This document shows positions 17,978 to 26,968 of a DNA stretch of 58,437 bases, piece after piece (position 1 is the first letter of the stretch; each line of letters begins with the position of its first letter). Where the stretch lies: contig JAIPJC010000005.1 of NCBI GenBank assembly GCA_021734345.1, positions 1-58,437 of the forward strand, in the 5' to 3' direction. The DNA comes from Kiritimatiellales bacterium. GTDB lineage: Bacteria; Verrucomicrobiota; Kiritimatiellia; Kiritimatiellales; Pontiellaceae. The translations under genes were made by a program, and so were the position numbers. The notes below the pieces were generated by a model. The model ran no database searches and was not told where the DNA came from. It saw only the letters and a program-made list of their open reading frames with translations.

Positions 17978-18856
17978 ATGAAGAGGTGGTGCTCAATCGT
18001 GTCGACTTTGAACTTCAAATGGCTGATCGGTCTTTTATCCTGTCCTTTGCTTAACGCCGGTGCGGTCGCGGATCCGCAGGTGGTGCGCGATATCCGGTAT
18101 GGAGACCGGCATGAACAGCAATGTCTTGATCTATACCTGCCATCGGGCGGCACGCCGGACTCGTCCTTCCCGTGCCTGGTTTTTATCCATGGCGGGGGTT
18201 GGAGCACCGGAGACAAGAAGACAGTGGAAAACCTGCCGGTGTCCGAGTTGCTCGCGGCGGGATATGCCGTGGCCTCCATCAACTACGAACTCTCTTCCCG
18301 CACGAACCGGTGCTGGCCGCGCAATCTGGATGATTGCCGGCAGGCCGTCCGCTATCTGCGCGAACAGGCCAAAGACTACAGCCTTGATCCGGATCGGTTC
18401 GTGCTGGCTGGGGCATCGGCCGGCGGGCACTTGGCACTCATGACGGCCTACACCTGGGATGCGCCGGGATCTATCCGTGGGGTTGTTGCCTTTTTTCCGG
18501 TCTGCGATTTGACCCGAATCATGATGGCCCATCCCTCGGCGCACTGGGGGGATCCTTTCATGCCGCAGTCGTTTGCCGACCATCCCGAGCTATATGCACA
18601 AGGGTCTCCGATCAACCACGTCGGGCGCAATGTTCCGCCGACGCTGGTGTTCCACGGTACGGCCGACAACATCGTCGAGTTTGAGTTGCACTCCCAGGTT
18701 CTGGTTGAGCGGTTGAGGGACGTTGGCGTGGAGTCGCGGTTGGTAAAAGTCGAAGGTGCCGGACACTCGTTGCTGTGGGGGACCCGCACGGCAGAGGTGA
18801 CGCAGGGCATTCTTGGATTCATGTCGGAGAGAGTCGGAGTGATGTCCGAAAAATAG
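17978..18856 (+). CDS. Secreted alpha/beta-hydrolase (esterase) 2
   Basis: This 292-aa esterase has the carboxylesterase elements HGGGW (oxyanion hole), GASAGGHLAL (nucleophile Ser), PTLVFHGTADNIVEF (acid region) and GAGHSLLWG (His). The start is ATG 17978 with GGGGA five bases upstream; ATG 17960 is also in frame. A hydrophobic N-terminus (LNFKWLIGLLSCPLLNAGAVA) indicates export. It belongs to the same broad family as the esterase at 7718-8659 but is clearly diverged, which hints at different acyl groups or positions on the glycan. It follows the unknown 901-aa gene by 28 bases and precedes the GH78-like gene by 23 bases. Confidence 0.87.
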   Translation: MKRWCSIVSTLNFKWLIGLLSCPLLNAGAVADPQVVRDIRYGDRHEQQCLDLYLPSGGTPDSSFPCLVFIHGGGWSTGDKKTVENLPVSELLAAGYAVASINYELSSRTNRCWPRNLDDCRQAVRYLREQAKDYSLDPDRFVLAGASAGGHLALMTAYTWDAPGSIRGVVAFFPVCDLTRIMMAHPSAHWGDPFMPQSFADHPELYAQGSPINHVGRNVPPTLVFHGTADNIVEFELHSQVLVERLRDVGVESRLVKVEGAGHSLLWGTRTAEVTQGILGFMSERVGVMSEK

Positions 18857-18879
18857 CGACAGATGTAGAACGGAGATTT

Positions 18880-21621
18880 GTGAAAAAAGCAAAATGGATT
18901 TGGTGCGCGGGGCAGGATGTACACGGCTACAACCAGGCGGCGCTTTTCAAAAAGGAATTCAAGGCCGGTGTGGTCAAGAGCGCGATGTTGCGCATCACCG
19001 CCGACAGCCACTACCGCGTTTCGCTCAACGGGAAGTGGATCAACGACGGACCGGGCAAGGCCTATCCCGAGCATTGGATGTTCGATGTGTATGACATCAA
19101 GCCATGGCTGAAAAAAGGATTGAACCGGATTGAGATCACTGCCCGCTACTACGGCATCGGCACCTTCCACCAGATTCCGCAGCAGGCGGGGCTGCTGGCG
19201 GAAATCGAACTGGATGGACGGATCATTGGAACCGATGCTTCGTGGCAGGCCGCGAGGCTGGACGCGTTACGCAAGTGGTCGCCGAAGGTCAGCGTGCAGA
19301 TGGAGCCGGCAGAATCGGTAGACGCCCGGCTGACCGGGCGTCTGGATTGGCAACCGGCGCTCGAACTGTTCGCGGCGAACAAAGGGACGTGGAAGGATCT
19401 TTCGCCCCGCCGTTCCGCGCCGCTGACAAAAAAACGCTGCCGCCCCATCGCTCTCCACGGCGCCGTGAAAGTGAAACGGGCCCGGCAACGGGTCTGCGTG
19501 CCCGTCACGCAGATTGCCCAGCCGGGCCTGATAGAGGCCAACCACTACACCAGCCGTCCGGTCATCCTGGCGTCGGTTCTCACGCTTCGCAAAGAACAGT
19601 CCTGCGACTTTTCTTCCAGGGATTGGAAGGTTTCGGTCGATGGTGCTCCGGTCGCAGGAAAAACGACGCTAGCCGCCGGTCGGCATACAGCCCTTTTCTT
19701 CTGTGCCAGCTTCTACGGACACAACAAGGAACTTCCGTTTCCCTTCATCAATCTGCCGGGCGGCCACTGGGGCGCTTGGAAGGTGTTCGTGAAGGAAGAG
19801 TTTCTATTCTGCGACAACGACAGGATCTGGCTCTGGTTCAAGCATCCGAAGGCGGAGCAGGTAAAACAAAACTGGCTGGCCGCCATCGAGAAACTTTCCA
19901 ATGTGTGGAAAACCCCCGGCTACAACGTTCCCGCATTGGGGCGGCAAGTCGATCTTCCGAACGAACAGCTTTTCATGGAAGACTACACGGCGGACTTCGC
20001 CGCCCGGGAACCGGTCGGTTCCGCAAGCCGTTTGTTCGACGGCAAGATCGTCAAACCGTCCCGCGGATGCGATATCGAACTCTGCTACGACTTTGGCGAA
20101 CAGCGTTGCGGCTATTTGGATTTTTCAGTCAAGGCGCCAGCCGGAACGGTTGTCGACCTGCACATGGTCGAACACATCACGCCCGAAGGTGTAGTGCAGC
20201 ACACGGCGGAATTCAATCGCAACGGCATGCGCTATATCACCAAAACCGGCTCGAACCGATATACATCTCTCAAGCGCCGTTCCGGACGGTTTTTATTTGT
20301 TACCTTCCGCAACATGACCACGCCGGTGGAACTACTCAAGCTGGAGATGATCGAGTCGACCGCGGCGGTGAAGCCGGTCGAACGTTTCCGGTGCAGCGAC
20401 GGAAACCTGAACCGGATATGGGATGCTTGCGAGCGCACCCTGAAAATGGGGATGGAGGATGTCTTTACCGATTGTTCGCTCTACGAACAAACGCTCTGGA
20501 TCGGTGACGCCCGCAACGAAGCGCTCTATGCCTTCCAAATTTATGGGAACTACAGTGTGTCGGCGCGATCGTTGGAGATCGGCGCGCAGTCGCTGGAACG
20601 TTTTCCCATCGTTGGGTGCCAGGTTCCTTCCAGCTGGGACTGCCTGCTGCCGGCGTGGAGCTTCCTGTGGGGCATGCATGCGTGGGAGCACTACTTCCAT
20701 AGCGGCGACAAACGGTTCCTTAAAAAACTTTGGCCGGCCATGATGCAAAACATGAAAGGCGCTTTCGGGTTTATCGATGAGCGCGGCCTGTTCAGTGGGG
20801 AGCTGTGGAACCTGCTGGAATGGGCGCCGATGGACCAGGAGCATCCGACCGTCCTGCACAACAGCCTGTTGCTGGTGGGCGCGTTGCGGGCGGCCGAACA
20901 CGGCGCGGAAACATTGGGCGACGAAGCCGCGCTTCGGTGGCTCCAGACCCGGCGGCGGAAGTTGATCCGGGCGATCAATGCATGGTGGGACGGATCGAAG
21001 AAAAGCTATCCCGACGCCGTGCTCGAAGACGGGACGCCGAGTTCGAAAACCTGCCAGCACAATTCGGGATTGGCTGTGCTATGCGGAGTAATCGAACCGG
21101 AACATCTGGCGGATGCAAAATGCAACCTGCTCGATCCGCCGGAGGGCATGACGCGGATCAATTCGCCGTTTGCGGCGCAGTTCCATTTCGAGGCGCTGGA
21201 GATGCTGGACGAACCGGAAGCGATCATGGACTCGATCCGTAAAAACTATGTTCCCATGCTGGAAGCGGGCGCGACCACGGTGTGGGAAACCTTCCCGGGC
21301 AGCACCTGCTCGCCGCCGGGATTCCCGACGCGCAGCCACTGCCATGGCTGGTCGTGCGGGCCGTTGCAGTTCTTCAACCGGATCGTGCTGGGCATCCGGC
21401 AAACCGTGCCCGGCGGAAAAGCGTTTGAAATCAGTCCGTGGATTCGGGGCCTGCAACACGCGTCCGGTGCGATGGCGACCCCGAATGGAACGGTTCATGT
21501 GGACTGGAAGATCCGAGGTAAAATCTTGGCAGTTTGTGTGACTGCACCCATAGGCAGTAAAATATATTTTAAGAAGAACGATACCCATGAAGGACTCGAA
21601 GTAATAATGGAGAGAAGATGA
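18880..21621 (+). CDS. GH78-like alpha-L-rhamnosidase
   Basis: The product is 913 aa, starting at GTG 18880 with GGAGA four bases upstream; the open frame from 18775 overlaps the esterase. The N-terminus (KKAKWIWCAGQ) is a beta-sandwich opening typical of GH78, followed by jelly-roll domains with LNGKWINDGPGKAYPEHW. The (alpha/alpha)6 catalytic domain carries FTDCSLYEQTLWIGDARNEA near residue 535, the counterpart of the GH78 general-acid motif. Further motifs are SWDCLLPAWSF and TVWETFPGS. There is no signal peptide, so it is predicted cytoplasmic, working with the GH106-like enzyme. The stop overlaps the start of the HAD gene (ATGA). The substrate is probably alpha-rhamnoside, but it could be another deoxyhexoside. 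Confidence 0.87.
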   Translation: MKKAKWIWCAGQDVHGYNQAALFKKEFKAGVVKSAMLRITADSHYRVSLNGKWINDGPGKAYPEHWMFDVYDIKPWLKKGLNRIEITARYYGIGTFHQIPQQAGLLAEIELDGRIIGTDASWQAARLDALRKWSPKVSVQMEPAESVDARLTGRLDWQPALELFAANKGTWKDLSPRRSAPLTKKRCRPIALHGAVKVKRARQRVCVPVTQIAQPGLIEANHYTSRPVILASVLTLRKEQSCDFSSRDWKVSVDGAPVAGKTTLAAGRHTALFFCASFYGHNKELPFPFINLPGGHWGAWKVFVKEEFLFCDNDRIWLWFKHPKAEQVKQNWLAAIEKLSNVWKTPGYNVPALGRQVDLPNEQLFMEDYTADFAAREPVGSASRLFDGKIVKPSRGCDIELCYDFGEQRCGYLDFSVKAPAGTVVDLHMVEHITPEGVVQHTAEFNRNGMRYITKTGSNRYTSLKRRSGRFLFVTFRNMTTPVELLKLEMIESTAAVKPVERFRCSDGNLNRIWDACERTLKMGMEDVFTDCSLYEQTLWIGDARNEALYAFQIYGNYSVSARSLEIGAQSLERFPIVGCQVPSSWDCLLPAWSFLWGMHAWEHYFHSGDKRFLKKLWPAMMQNMKGAFGFIDERGLFSGELWNLLEWAPMDQEHPTVLHNSLLLVGALRAAEHGAETLGDEAALRWLQTRRRKLIRAINAWWDGSKKSYPDAVLEDGTPSSKTCQHNSGLAVLCGVIEPEHLADAKCNLLDPPEGMTRINSPFAAQFHFEALEMLDEPEAIMDSIRKNYVPMLEAGATTVWETFPGSTCSPPGFPTRSHCHGWSCGPLQFFNRIVLGIRQTVPGGKAFEISPWIRGLQHASGAMATPNGTVHVDWKIRGKILAVCVTAPIGSKIYFKKNDTHEGLEVIMERR

Positions 21622-22568
21622 ATTTTGATGATTTGATTGAATTGCAACAGACCTGCGATTCGACGTTTAAAAGGGGCGTGAATGGCGTGGTGTCGGTAAA
21701 AGCCACCGCCGACCGCAAGGTTGAGTTTGTTGCGTTTGAAAACGGGAAGATGCTGGCGTTGGTCAAGTCGGCGATGGGTTATCCGGCCTATTATCCGGTG
21801 CATGATGTGAAGATTGAAAAACCGCTCAAGGCAGTGCTGATGGATCTCGACGGCACGACCGTCCATAGCGAGCACTTCTGGGTTTGGATCATCGAGAAAG
21901 CCACCGCCAGCCTGCTCGGCGATCCGAAGTTCAAGCTCGAAGCCTGCGATGAGTCGCACGTTTCCGGCCACTCGGTTTCCGAGCACTTGCAATACTGCGT
22001 CGCAAAATACTGCCCGGATAAAACCGTCGAAGAGGCGCGGACGTGGTACTTCAAGCACACGAATCACGAGATGAACGAAATCCTCGAAGGCCGCGGGAAA
22101 AAAGGGGCGTTCACCCCGTCGCCGGGCATCAAGGAGTTTCTTTATGAACTCAAGGCGATGAAGGTGAAGATTGGCCTCGTCACCTCCGGCCTCTACGAAA
22201 AGGCGTGGCCGGAAATCCTCGATGCCTTCAAAACGCTCGGCATGGGTGATCCAGCGGCATTCTACGATGCCATCATCACCGCCGGCCACGCCATCCGTCC
22301 CGGCGAGCCGGGCACGCTCGGCGAGCTTTCACCCAAGCCGCATCCGTGGCTCTACGCCGAAACCGCGCGTGTCGGCCTCGGCATTCCATTCGAGGATCGC
22401 CACAGCGTCGTTGGCATCGAAGATAGCGGGGCGGGGGTCGTATCCATTCTGCTGGCGGGCTTCGCGCCGATCGGTATCGGGGGAGGCAATATCATCGACA
22501 GCGGCACCCGATCTCTCTGCACCCACTACGAGGAAAACTTTGAGCAGGTGCTCGGACGGTTGCGGTAA
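21618..22568 (+). CDS. HAD-superfamily phosphatase with extra N-terminal domain
   Basis: This 316-aa protein has motif I at residues 76-80 (DLDGT, nucleophile Asp76), a helical cap, motif II in GLVTSGLYEK and motifs III/IV in GIEDSGAGVVS. The order matches beta-phosphoglucomutase-like or phosphoglycolate-phosphatase-like HADs. The first 70 residues precede the HAD core and do not belong to it; they are a short beta-rich stretch of unknown function. No signal peptide is present. Translationally coupled to the GH78-like gene, it probably dephosphorylates or isomerises a sugar phosphate arising from the degraded glycan. The substrate is unknown. Confidence 0.87.
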   Translation: MNFDDLIELQQTCDSTFKRGVNGVVSVKATADRKVEFVAFENGKMLALVKSAMGYPAYYPVHDVKIEKPLKAVLMDLDGTTVHSEHFWVWIIEKATASLLGDPKFKLEACDESHVSGHSVSEHLQYCVAKYCPDKTVEEARTWYFKHTNHEMNEILEGRGKKGAFTPSPGIKEFLYELKAMKVKIGLVTSGLYEKAWPEILDAFKTLGMGDPAAFYDAIITAGHAIRPGEPGTLGELSPKPHPWLYAETARVGLGIPFEDRHSVVGIEDSGAGVVSILLAGFAPIGIGGGNIIDSGTRSLCTHYEENFEQVLGRLR

Positions 22569-22629
22569 ATCGGACACAAGATGATTTGAACCACTGCATA
22601 TTGTCTCGAACCTAAACAAACAGAAGACG

Positions 22630-23733
22630 ATGACGCCCAAACAACGACTGCTGGCCGCAATTAAAAATAAAATCCCGGACCACGTCCCGGCAGCACCGGA
22701 TATGTGGGAGATGATTCCGATTCGCCTGATGAACGGACGCCCTTCATGGGAAATGCTGCTTTTCAACGACCCGCCAGTTTGGAAAGCCCGCGCCGATGCC
22801 GCTAGGCATTTCGGGGTGGATGGATTTTTCGGACTGGGCATTCCGATGGAGTCAGATCCTCGCGAGGTGGTTGTCCATCAAAGTGAAAAACGAATCGTGA
22901 CCCAGTATTTGAGTGAAACAGACAACGGGCGTTCATGGAGCCCGACGTTGACGGTTTATACGCCGGATGAAGCCTCCGCTGCATTGGTGGCTCCTGCAAA
23001 GGTTGGGCTGCCTGCGGAGCCGGAACAGTGGATGGAAATCCGGCGCAACTACAATAAAACAGGGCGCGCATATTTTGAAGATGCCCGCGAATATGTTGGT
23101 GAAGACGGGTTGACCGGCCCGATGGTCTACCTGCCATGCATCTCTTCGCAGGAATGCGAGATATACCGTTACCATGATGATCCCGACGCTGTCCGCGAAG
23201 AGAAACGGCGGCAAGGAGAACAGGTGCTAAGGCTGACAGAGGAATTTCTTTCTTGGGAACCGGATATGCTTTTTATTGGGAACAGCGGATTAATGCTGTT
23301 CAATCCGGAACCGGTTTTCCGCGAGCTGAGTCTGGAATGGCTGAAAAAGATCACCGCGATGGCCAAGGCAAAGGGTGTGCCCACGCATATCCACTGCTGC
23401 GGACCGGAAAAGGCATTGGTGCGGATTGCCGCGGAAGAAACCGATTTGAGCTCGATCGAGCCGCTTGAAATTCCCCCGATGGGCGATTGCAATCTTAGGG
23501 AGATCAAGAAACTGTACGGTCGAAAGATTGCGCTTAAGGGTAATTTGCACACCACCCGGCTGATGCTGCACGGCTCGGTGCAGGAGGTTGCCGATGCTTG
23601 TCGAAAGGCGATCGATGATGCCGCCGAAGGCGGCGGATTTATCCTATCCACCGGCGACCAGACGCCGCGTGATACGCCGGAAAGAAACATCCGGATTATG
23701 CAGGAAGTAGCGGAAACATACGGGAGATATTAG
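22630..23733 (+). CDS. URO-D family methyltransferase-like protein 2
   Basis: The 367-aa protein is full length for the URO-D/MtaA superfamily. It opens with MTPKQRLLAAIKNKIPDHVP, a typical family start. The metal-site motif His-Cys-Cys-Gly in THIHCCGPEKA is of the His-x-Cys type used by corrinoid methyltransferases to bind zinc. GNLHTTRLML and STGDQTPRDTP near the end are the usual barrel-closing strands. There is no signal peptide. It lies 61 bases after the HAD gene and directly before a secreted unknown protein. Context inside a polysaccharide locus suggests a role on a methylated or other C1-bearing product. No corrinoid protein is encoded nearby. Confidence 0.88.
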   Translation: MTPKQRLLAAIKNKIPDHVPAAPDMWEMIPIRLMNGRPSWEMLLFNDPPVWKARADAARHFGVDGFFGLGIPMESDPREVVVHQSEKRIVTQYLSETDNGRSWSPTLTVYTPDEASAALVAPAKVGLPAEPEQWMEIRRNYNKTGRAYFEDAREYVGEDGLTGPMVYLPCISSQECEIYRYHDDPDAVREEKRRQGEQVLRLTEEFLSWEPDMLFIGNSGLMLFNPEPVFRELSLEWLKKITAMAKAKGVPTHIHCCGPEKALVRIAAEETDLSSIEPLEIPPMGDCNLREIKKLYGRKIALKGNLHTTRLMLHGSVQEVADACRKAIDDAAEGGGFILSTGDQTPRDTPERNIRIMQEVAETYGRY

Positions 23734-23734
23734 A

Positions 23735-24826
23735 ATGAAAAACCAATGGACAATCATAACAAGCAGGACGGTAGACATGCTCTTGGCTTTGCTGTTAACC
23801 GTCGCGACAGGAGTATGCGCAATGGAAAAAAAATCGTCGGAACAATCGGTTGGTCGACCGCCGCAGCATTTCAAGGAAGTAGGGGGCTCCAATTATGTGA
23901 TGTACAATGTAGGCAGCGAATATCTGTCCGGAGATTTGAATGCATGGTTCAAGCCCGGTGTGCTGCAGCCGGTCGTTGCGACTTTTCATCAACAGAAAAA
24001 AGAGGATGTGCGGGCGCAATTGCAAGCCATGCATGCCTCCGGCCAGCGCAAAATCGCCATTCTGATGTGGCATGACCACCTCACTCCCGCGCAGTTGGAA
24101 ACAGGAGGAATCTACGGACATGTCCTGGCGTCGAACGGCGGAGCATTGCTGCCGCAGCATGCGGAAAACCTGAAAGGCCTGCTGGCGCTGGTTCGGCAAA
24201 GCGGAGGTTTCAATGAACTGGTTTTCCGGTTCGCGACGCAGGGGGATGCATGGCCGGATCGGTGGGCGGAATGGAAGGAGGACCAGTACCGGGAAAATTT
24301 CGATTTTATCGTTTCGGTTCGGCAGCTGGTGAACGAGGCCATGAATGGGTCGGGGATGAAAGTCACTTTTGATCTGGGGGCGGAGTTGGGTGGAATAGAG
24401 GTCGGATGCACAGCCGAATATACCCGGCGGGTTTGGGAAGAATATGTCCGGCTCTTCGGCCCCGATGATACATTCGGCTTTTCGATTGCCGCACATCCCG
24501 GGCGTATTGCGCGGTGGATTGAAGTGTGCGACAAGACGGGAGTCCGTCCGTCCAGCTTTGCGCTTGATTTGTACGACTACATTCCGGAATGGATGCCGCT
24601 TATGGTTCCCGAGTTCCGCAAGGCCGGCATAGACGATCCGCAAATCATCGTGTTGGAAACCTATTACAACGACCCGCAAAGTCTCAAGGCGCTTCAGGAC
24701 GCCGCTGAAAAAAACAACATCGAGTACCTTTATCTCATGCAGTGGCCGCTCAAGCGGGGAGCTGCCGTGCCTCATTTCAGCAATGTTTTCAACGACCAGC
24801 AGTACTCCGCATACCTTGCCGATTGA
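23735..24826 (+). CDS. Secreted protein of unknown function
   Basis: This 363-aa protein has an N-terminal signal (VDMLLALLLTVATGVCAM). The pattern IAILMWHDHL, FNELVFRFATQGD, VTFDLGAELGGIEVG, PSSFALDLYDYIPEW and EYLYLMQWPL alternates short strands with charged loop ends, which looks like a TIM barrel of glycoside-hydrolase type. The Glu and Asp residues at the strand ends could be catalytic, but I cannot assign a family. It begins at the end of the URO-D gene and is the last gene of the plus-strand run. It converges with the AraC gene 23 bases later. Confidence 0.7.
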   Translation: MKNQWTIITSRTVDMLLALLLTVATGVCAMEKKSSEQSVGRPPQHFKEVGGSNYVMYNVGSEYLSGDLNAWFKPGVLQPVVATFHQQKKEDVRAQLQAMHASGQRKIAILMWHDHLTPAQLETGGIYGHVLASNGGALLPQHAENLKGLLALVRQSGGFNELVFRFATQGDAWPDRWAEWKEDQYRENFDFIVSVRQLVNEAMNGSGMKVTFDLGAELGGIEVGCTAEYTRRVWEEYVRLFGPDDTFGFSIAAHPGRIARWIEVCDKTGVRPSSFALDLYDYIPEWMPLMVPEFRKAGIDDPQIIVLETYYNDPQSLKALQDAAEKNNIEYLYLMQWPLKRGAAVPHFSNVFNDQQYSAYLAD

Positions 24827-24849
24827 GAGCCGCCTGCAAGATGGCGGTA

Positions 24850-25782
24850 TCACTCTGTGTGCGCGATTCGCCCGGCGCGGTAGGCGCTGGGAGGTTGCCC
24901 GATCGCTTTGCGGAAGGCGCGGGAAAAGTTGTGGACGTTGGTGAAGCCGAGCCGGTTGGCGATCTCGGAGATGTTGAGATCGGAATAGATCAGGAAGTCG
25001 CAGGCGGTGCGCATTTTTGCATCGAGATGGGCGGCGAGCGGACTTTGATTGAAGTGTTCCCGAAACAGCCGCCGGAAATGGGTCGAGCTGAGTCCGTGCT
25101 GGCGGGCGAGGGTTTCGATGTTGAGCTTGTCTTCGCTATGCAGCTGGATCTGCTGCATGGCGTTTTCGATGGTCCTCACATGATGGGAGTCGAGCAGGGA
25201 ATCGTTGTGGCGGCTGCCGATCAGGTGGCCGATCAGTTGAAGCGTCATTCCGGCGACGGGTAGATTGGATATCTGCGTTCGGTTGTATTCCAAAATAATG
25301 CGCCGCAAAAGCCCGGTTACATGGGCCGGATTAAAGCCCTCCAGTTTGCCGAACCAGTTTCCAATGATTGGATCGCCGACGGGCGGATGCATGCGTTCCG
25401 GCCAAGCCGAAAGATCGGTGGTTCCGCCGGGAATGCGGGCGCTCCAATGGCTTCGACGCGGATCATAGATCAGGTCGAAATGGATATATTGCAGCAGGTT
25501 TCCGGGAGCATCGCCCCGCATCTCGTGCAGCGTGTCTGGCGGAATCCAGAACAGGTCGCCCGCACCCGCGGCGTATCGTTCGGTGCCAATGGCAAACTCA
25601 CCGGTGCCTTCAAGTACGTTGACCAAAAGGAAGTCAAATAGCCTTCTAGGTTGAAGATGCCATGTCGGCCGCAGGGTTTCCTGCGCCTCCCGAACATAGG
25701 GATGCAACGCCGTTAATCGTTTCTGTGATGCCGCAACGGGCGCATTGTGAGGCAGTTCTCCGGGAATAGGATGATCGTCCAT
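24850..25782 (-). CDS. AraC-family transcriptional regulator 1
   Basis: The 310-aa regulator has an N-terminal cupin-like sensor domain (FDFLLVNVLEGTGEFAIG, then YAAGAGDLFWIPP). Its C-terminal AraC DNA-binding domain has two helix-turn-helix units, ETLARQHGLSSTHFRRLFRE and SEIANRLGFTNVHNFSRAF. Such proteins bind a sugar in the cupin and activate neighbouring catabolic genes. It lies convergent with the end of the polysaccharide locus and divergent from the desaturase. It is the only local regulator on that side and a candidate controller of the upstream locus. That link is an inference. Confidence 0.93.
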   Translation of the reverse strand: MDDHPIPGELPHNAPVAASQKRLTALHPYVREAQETLRPTWHLQPRRLFDFLLVNVLEGTGEFAIGTERYAAGAGDLFWIPPDTLHEMRGDAPGNLLQYIHFDLIYDPRRSHWSARIPGGTTDLSAWPERMHPPVGDPIIGNWFGKLEGFNPAHVTGLLRRIILEYNRTQISNLPVAGMTLQLIGHLIGSRHNDSLLDSHHVRTIENAMQQIQLHSEDKLNIETLARQHGLSSTHFRRLFREHFNQSPLAAHLDAKMRTACDFLIYSDLNISEIANRLGFTNVHNFSRAFRKAIGQPPSAYRAGRIAHTE

Positions 25783-25886
25783 GGCTTAATCCTTTGGTCG
25801 AAAAAGATACACTAAAGATCATTCGGGCCAAAGACAAGTCCAAGAGGAAGGGCGTATAAAACAACCATTAAAACGGAAAGATTGAT

Positions 25887-26933
25887 ATGAATCTGGAATT
25901 CACCCCCCGCGAAGAATTGTCGGAATACGAATGGAACCATGAAGGGCGCAATTGGAAACGGATGGGCATCGACAAGGAGGTTGTAAAACAGCTGTCGGAG
26001 CGCAGTACATGGAACGGCCTGTGGCGTGTTGGTCTGTTTCTATCGTTTCTCGTGGCGACGGCCGCGGCAACCATGCTGGCCGCGCAATACAGCCTATGGT
26101 TGGCGATCATCCCGCTCTACGGCTACTATTTTTTCTACGGCTTTTGGGTAGCCATCGGCCATGAGTTGCAGCACAGCACGGTATTCGCCAAAAACTTCGA
26201 CGGGGTAAGCGAGCCGTTTTTCTATCTGGTCCAGGCGTTGATGTGGAATAGTCCGACCTACGCCCGCAAGTCGCACCAGCTGCACCATCGATACACCATG
26301 GTGCGCGGCATCGATCCGGAAACAGACTGGCCGGAGGTCTTCGATACAAACTTTGTCCGCAAGCCGTTGCTCAGCTTCATCCAGTCCATCCTCGTCGTCG
26401 GAGCGGTCAGAAGTCTGTTCGACGCGATCCTCATGCAGATCCGCCGGGCGCTTGGAATAAAAGACCGCATGATGCGCGACCACTGCACCGAGAAGGAAAT
26501 CGCGGCCATCCGGCGCGAATCGTTAGGCATCCTGTTGTTCCATATGGCCGTCGTCGCCATCGCCATCGTGTTTGGCCGTTGGGAGCCGCTCGCCTTTATC
26601 ATGATCGCCTGGCAGATCGGTTCTCCCATCGAAGGCCTATGGCACAACACGGAGCATATTTCGCGGCTGTATAATGTAAACGACCAGCGGCTCTGCACCC
26701 GTTCGGTCAAGGTGGGGCCGTTGGTTCATCTGATCTACTGGGGACTTGACGACCACATCGATCATCACATCTATCCATTGGTGCCGTCGCGGAACCTGCC
26801 CAAGCTGCACAACCTGCTTCACAAGGAGCTGCCGGAGCCACTTGGCATGATGGATTGCTGGCGCGAAATATTCGCGGTCGCCAGAGAGAAGGATGTCCGG
26901 CCGAACAACGAGTTTGTGCCCTATGAATTTTAG
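25887..26933 (+). CDS. Membrane fatty acid desaturase
   Basis: The 348-aa integral membrane protein has the three histidine boxes of the desaturase superfamily: HELQHS, HQLHH and HIDHH, with a further NTEH. Hydrophobic stretches lie at about residues 45-95 and 205-235. The family uses O2 and a di-iron centre to introduce double bonds in acyl chains or to hydroxylate related lipids. It stands alone, divergent from the AraC gene, with a TATAAA-like box upstream. The oxygen dependence is notable if the host is an anaerobe. The substrate position is unknown. Confidence 0.9.
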   Translation: MNLEFTPREELSEYEWNHEGRNWKRMGIDKEVVKQLSERSTWNGLWRVGLFLSFLVATAAATMLAAQYSLWLAIIPLYGYYFFYGFWVAIGHELQHSTVFAKNFDGVSEPFFYLVQALMWNSPTYARKSHQLHHRYTMVRGIDPETDWPEVFDTNFVRKPLLSFIQSILVVGAVRSLFDAILMQIRRALGIKDRMMRDHCTEKEIAAIRRESLGILLFHMAVVAIAIVFGRWEPLAFIMIAWQIGSPIEGLWHNTEHISRLYNVNDQRLCTRSVKVGPLVHLIYWGLDDHIDHHIYPLVPSRNLPKLHNLLHKELPEPLGMMDCWREIFAVAREKDVRPNNEFVPYEF

Positions 26934-26968
26934 GGCCGTGGAAACATAACCATACCAGGGGAAATGAA

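Noticed and set aside
16105-18282. 725-aa minus-strand open frame
   Set aside because: It covers parts of two well-supported plus-strand genes and has no recognisable domain.
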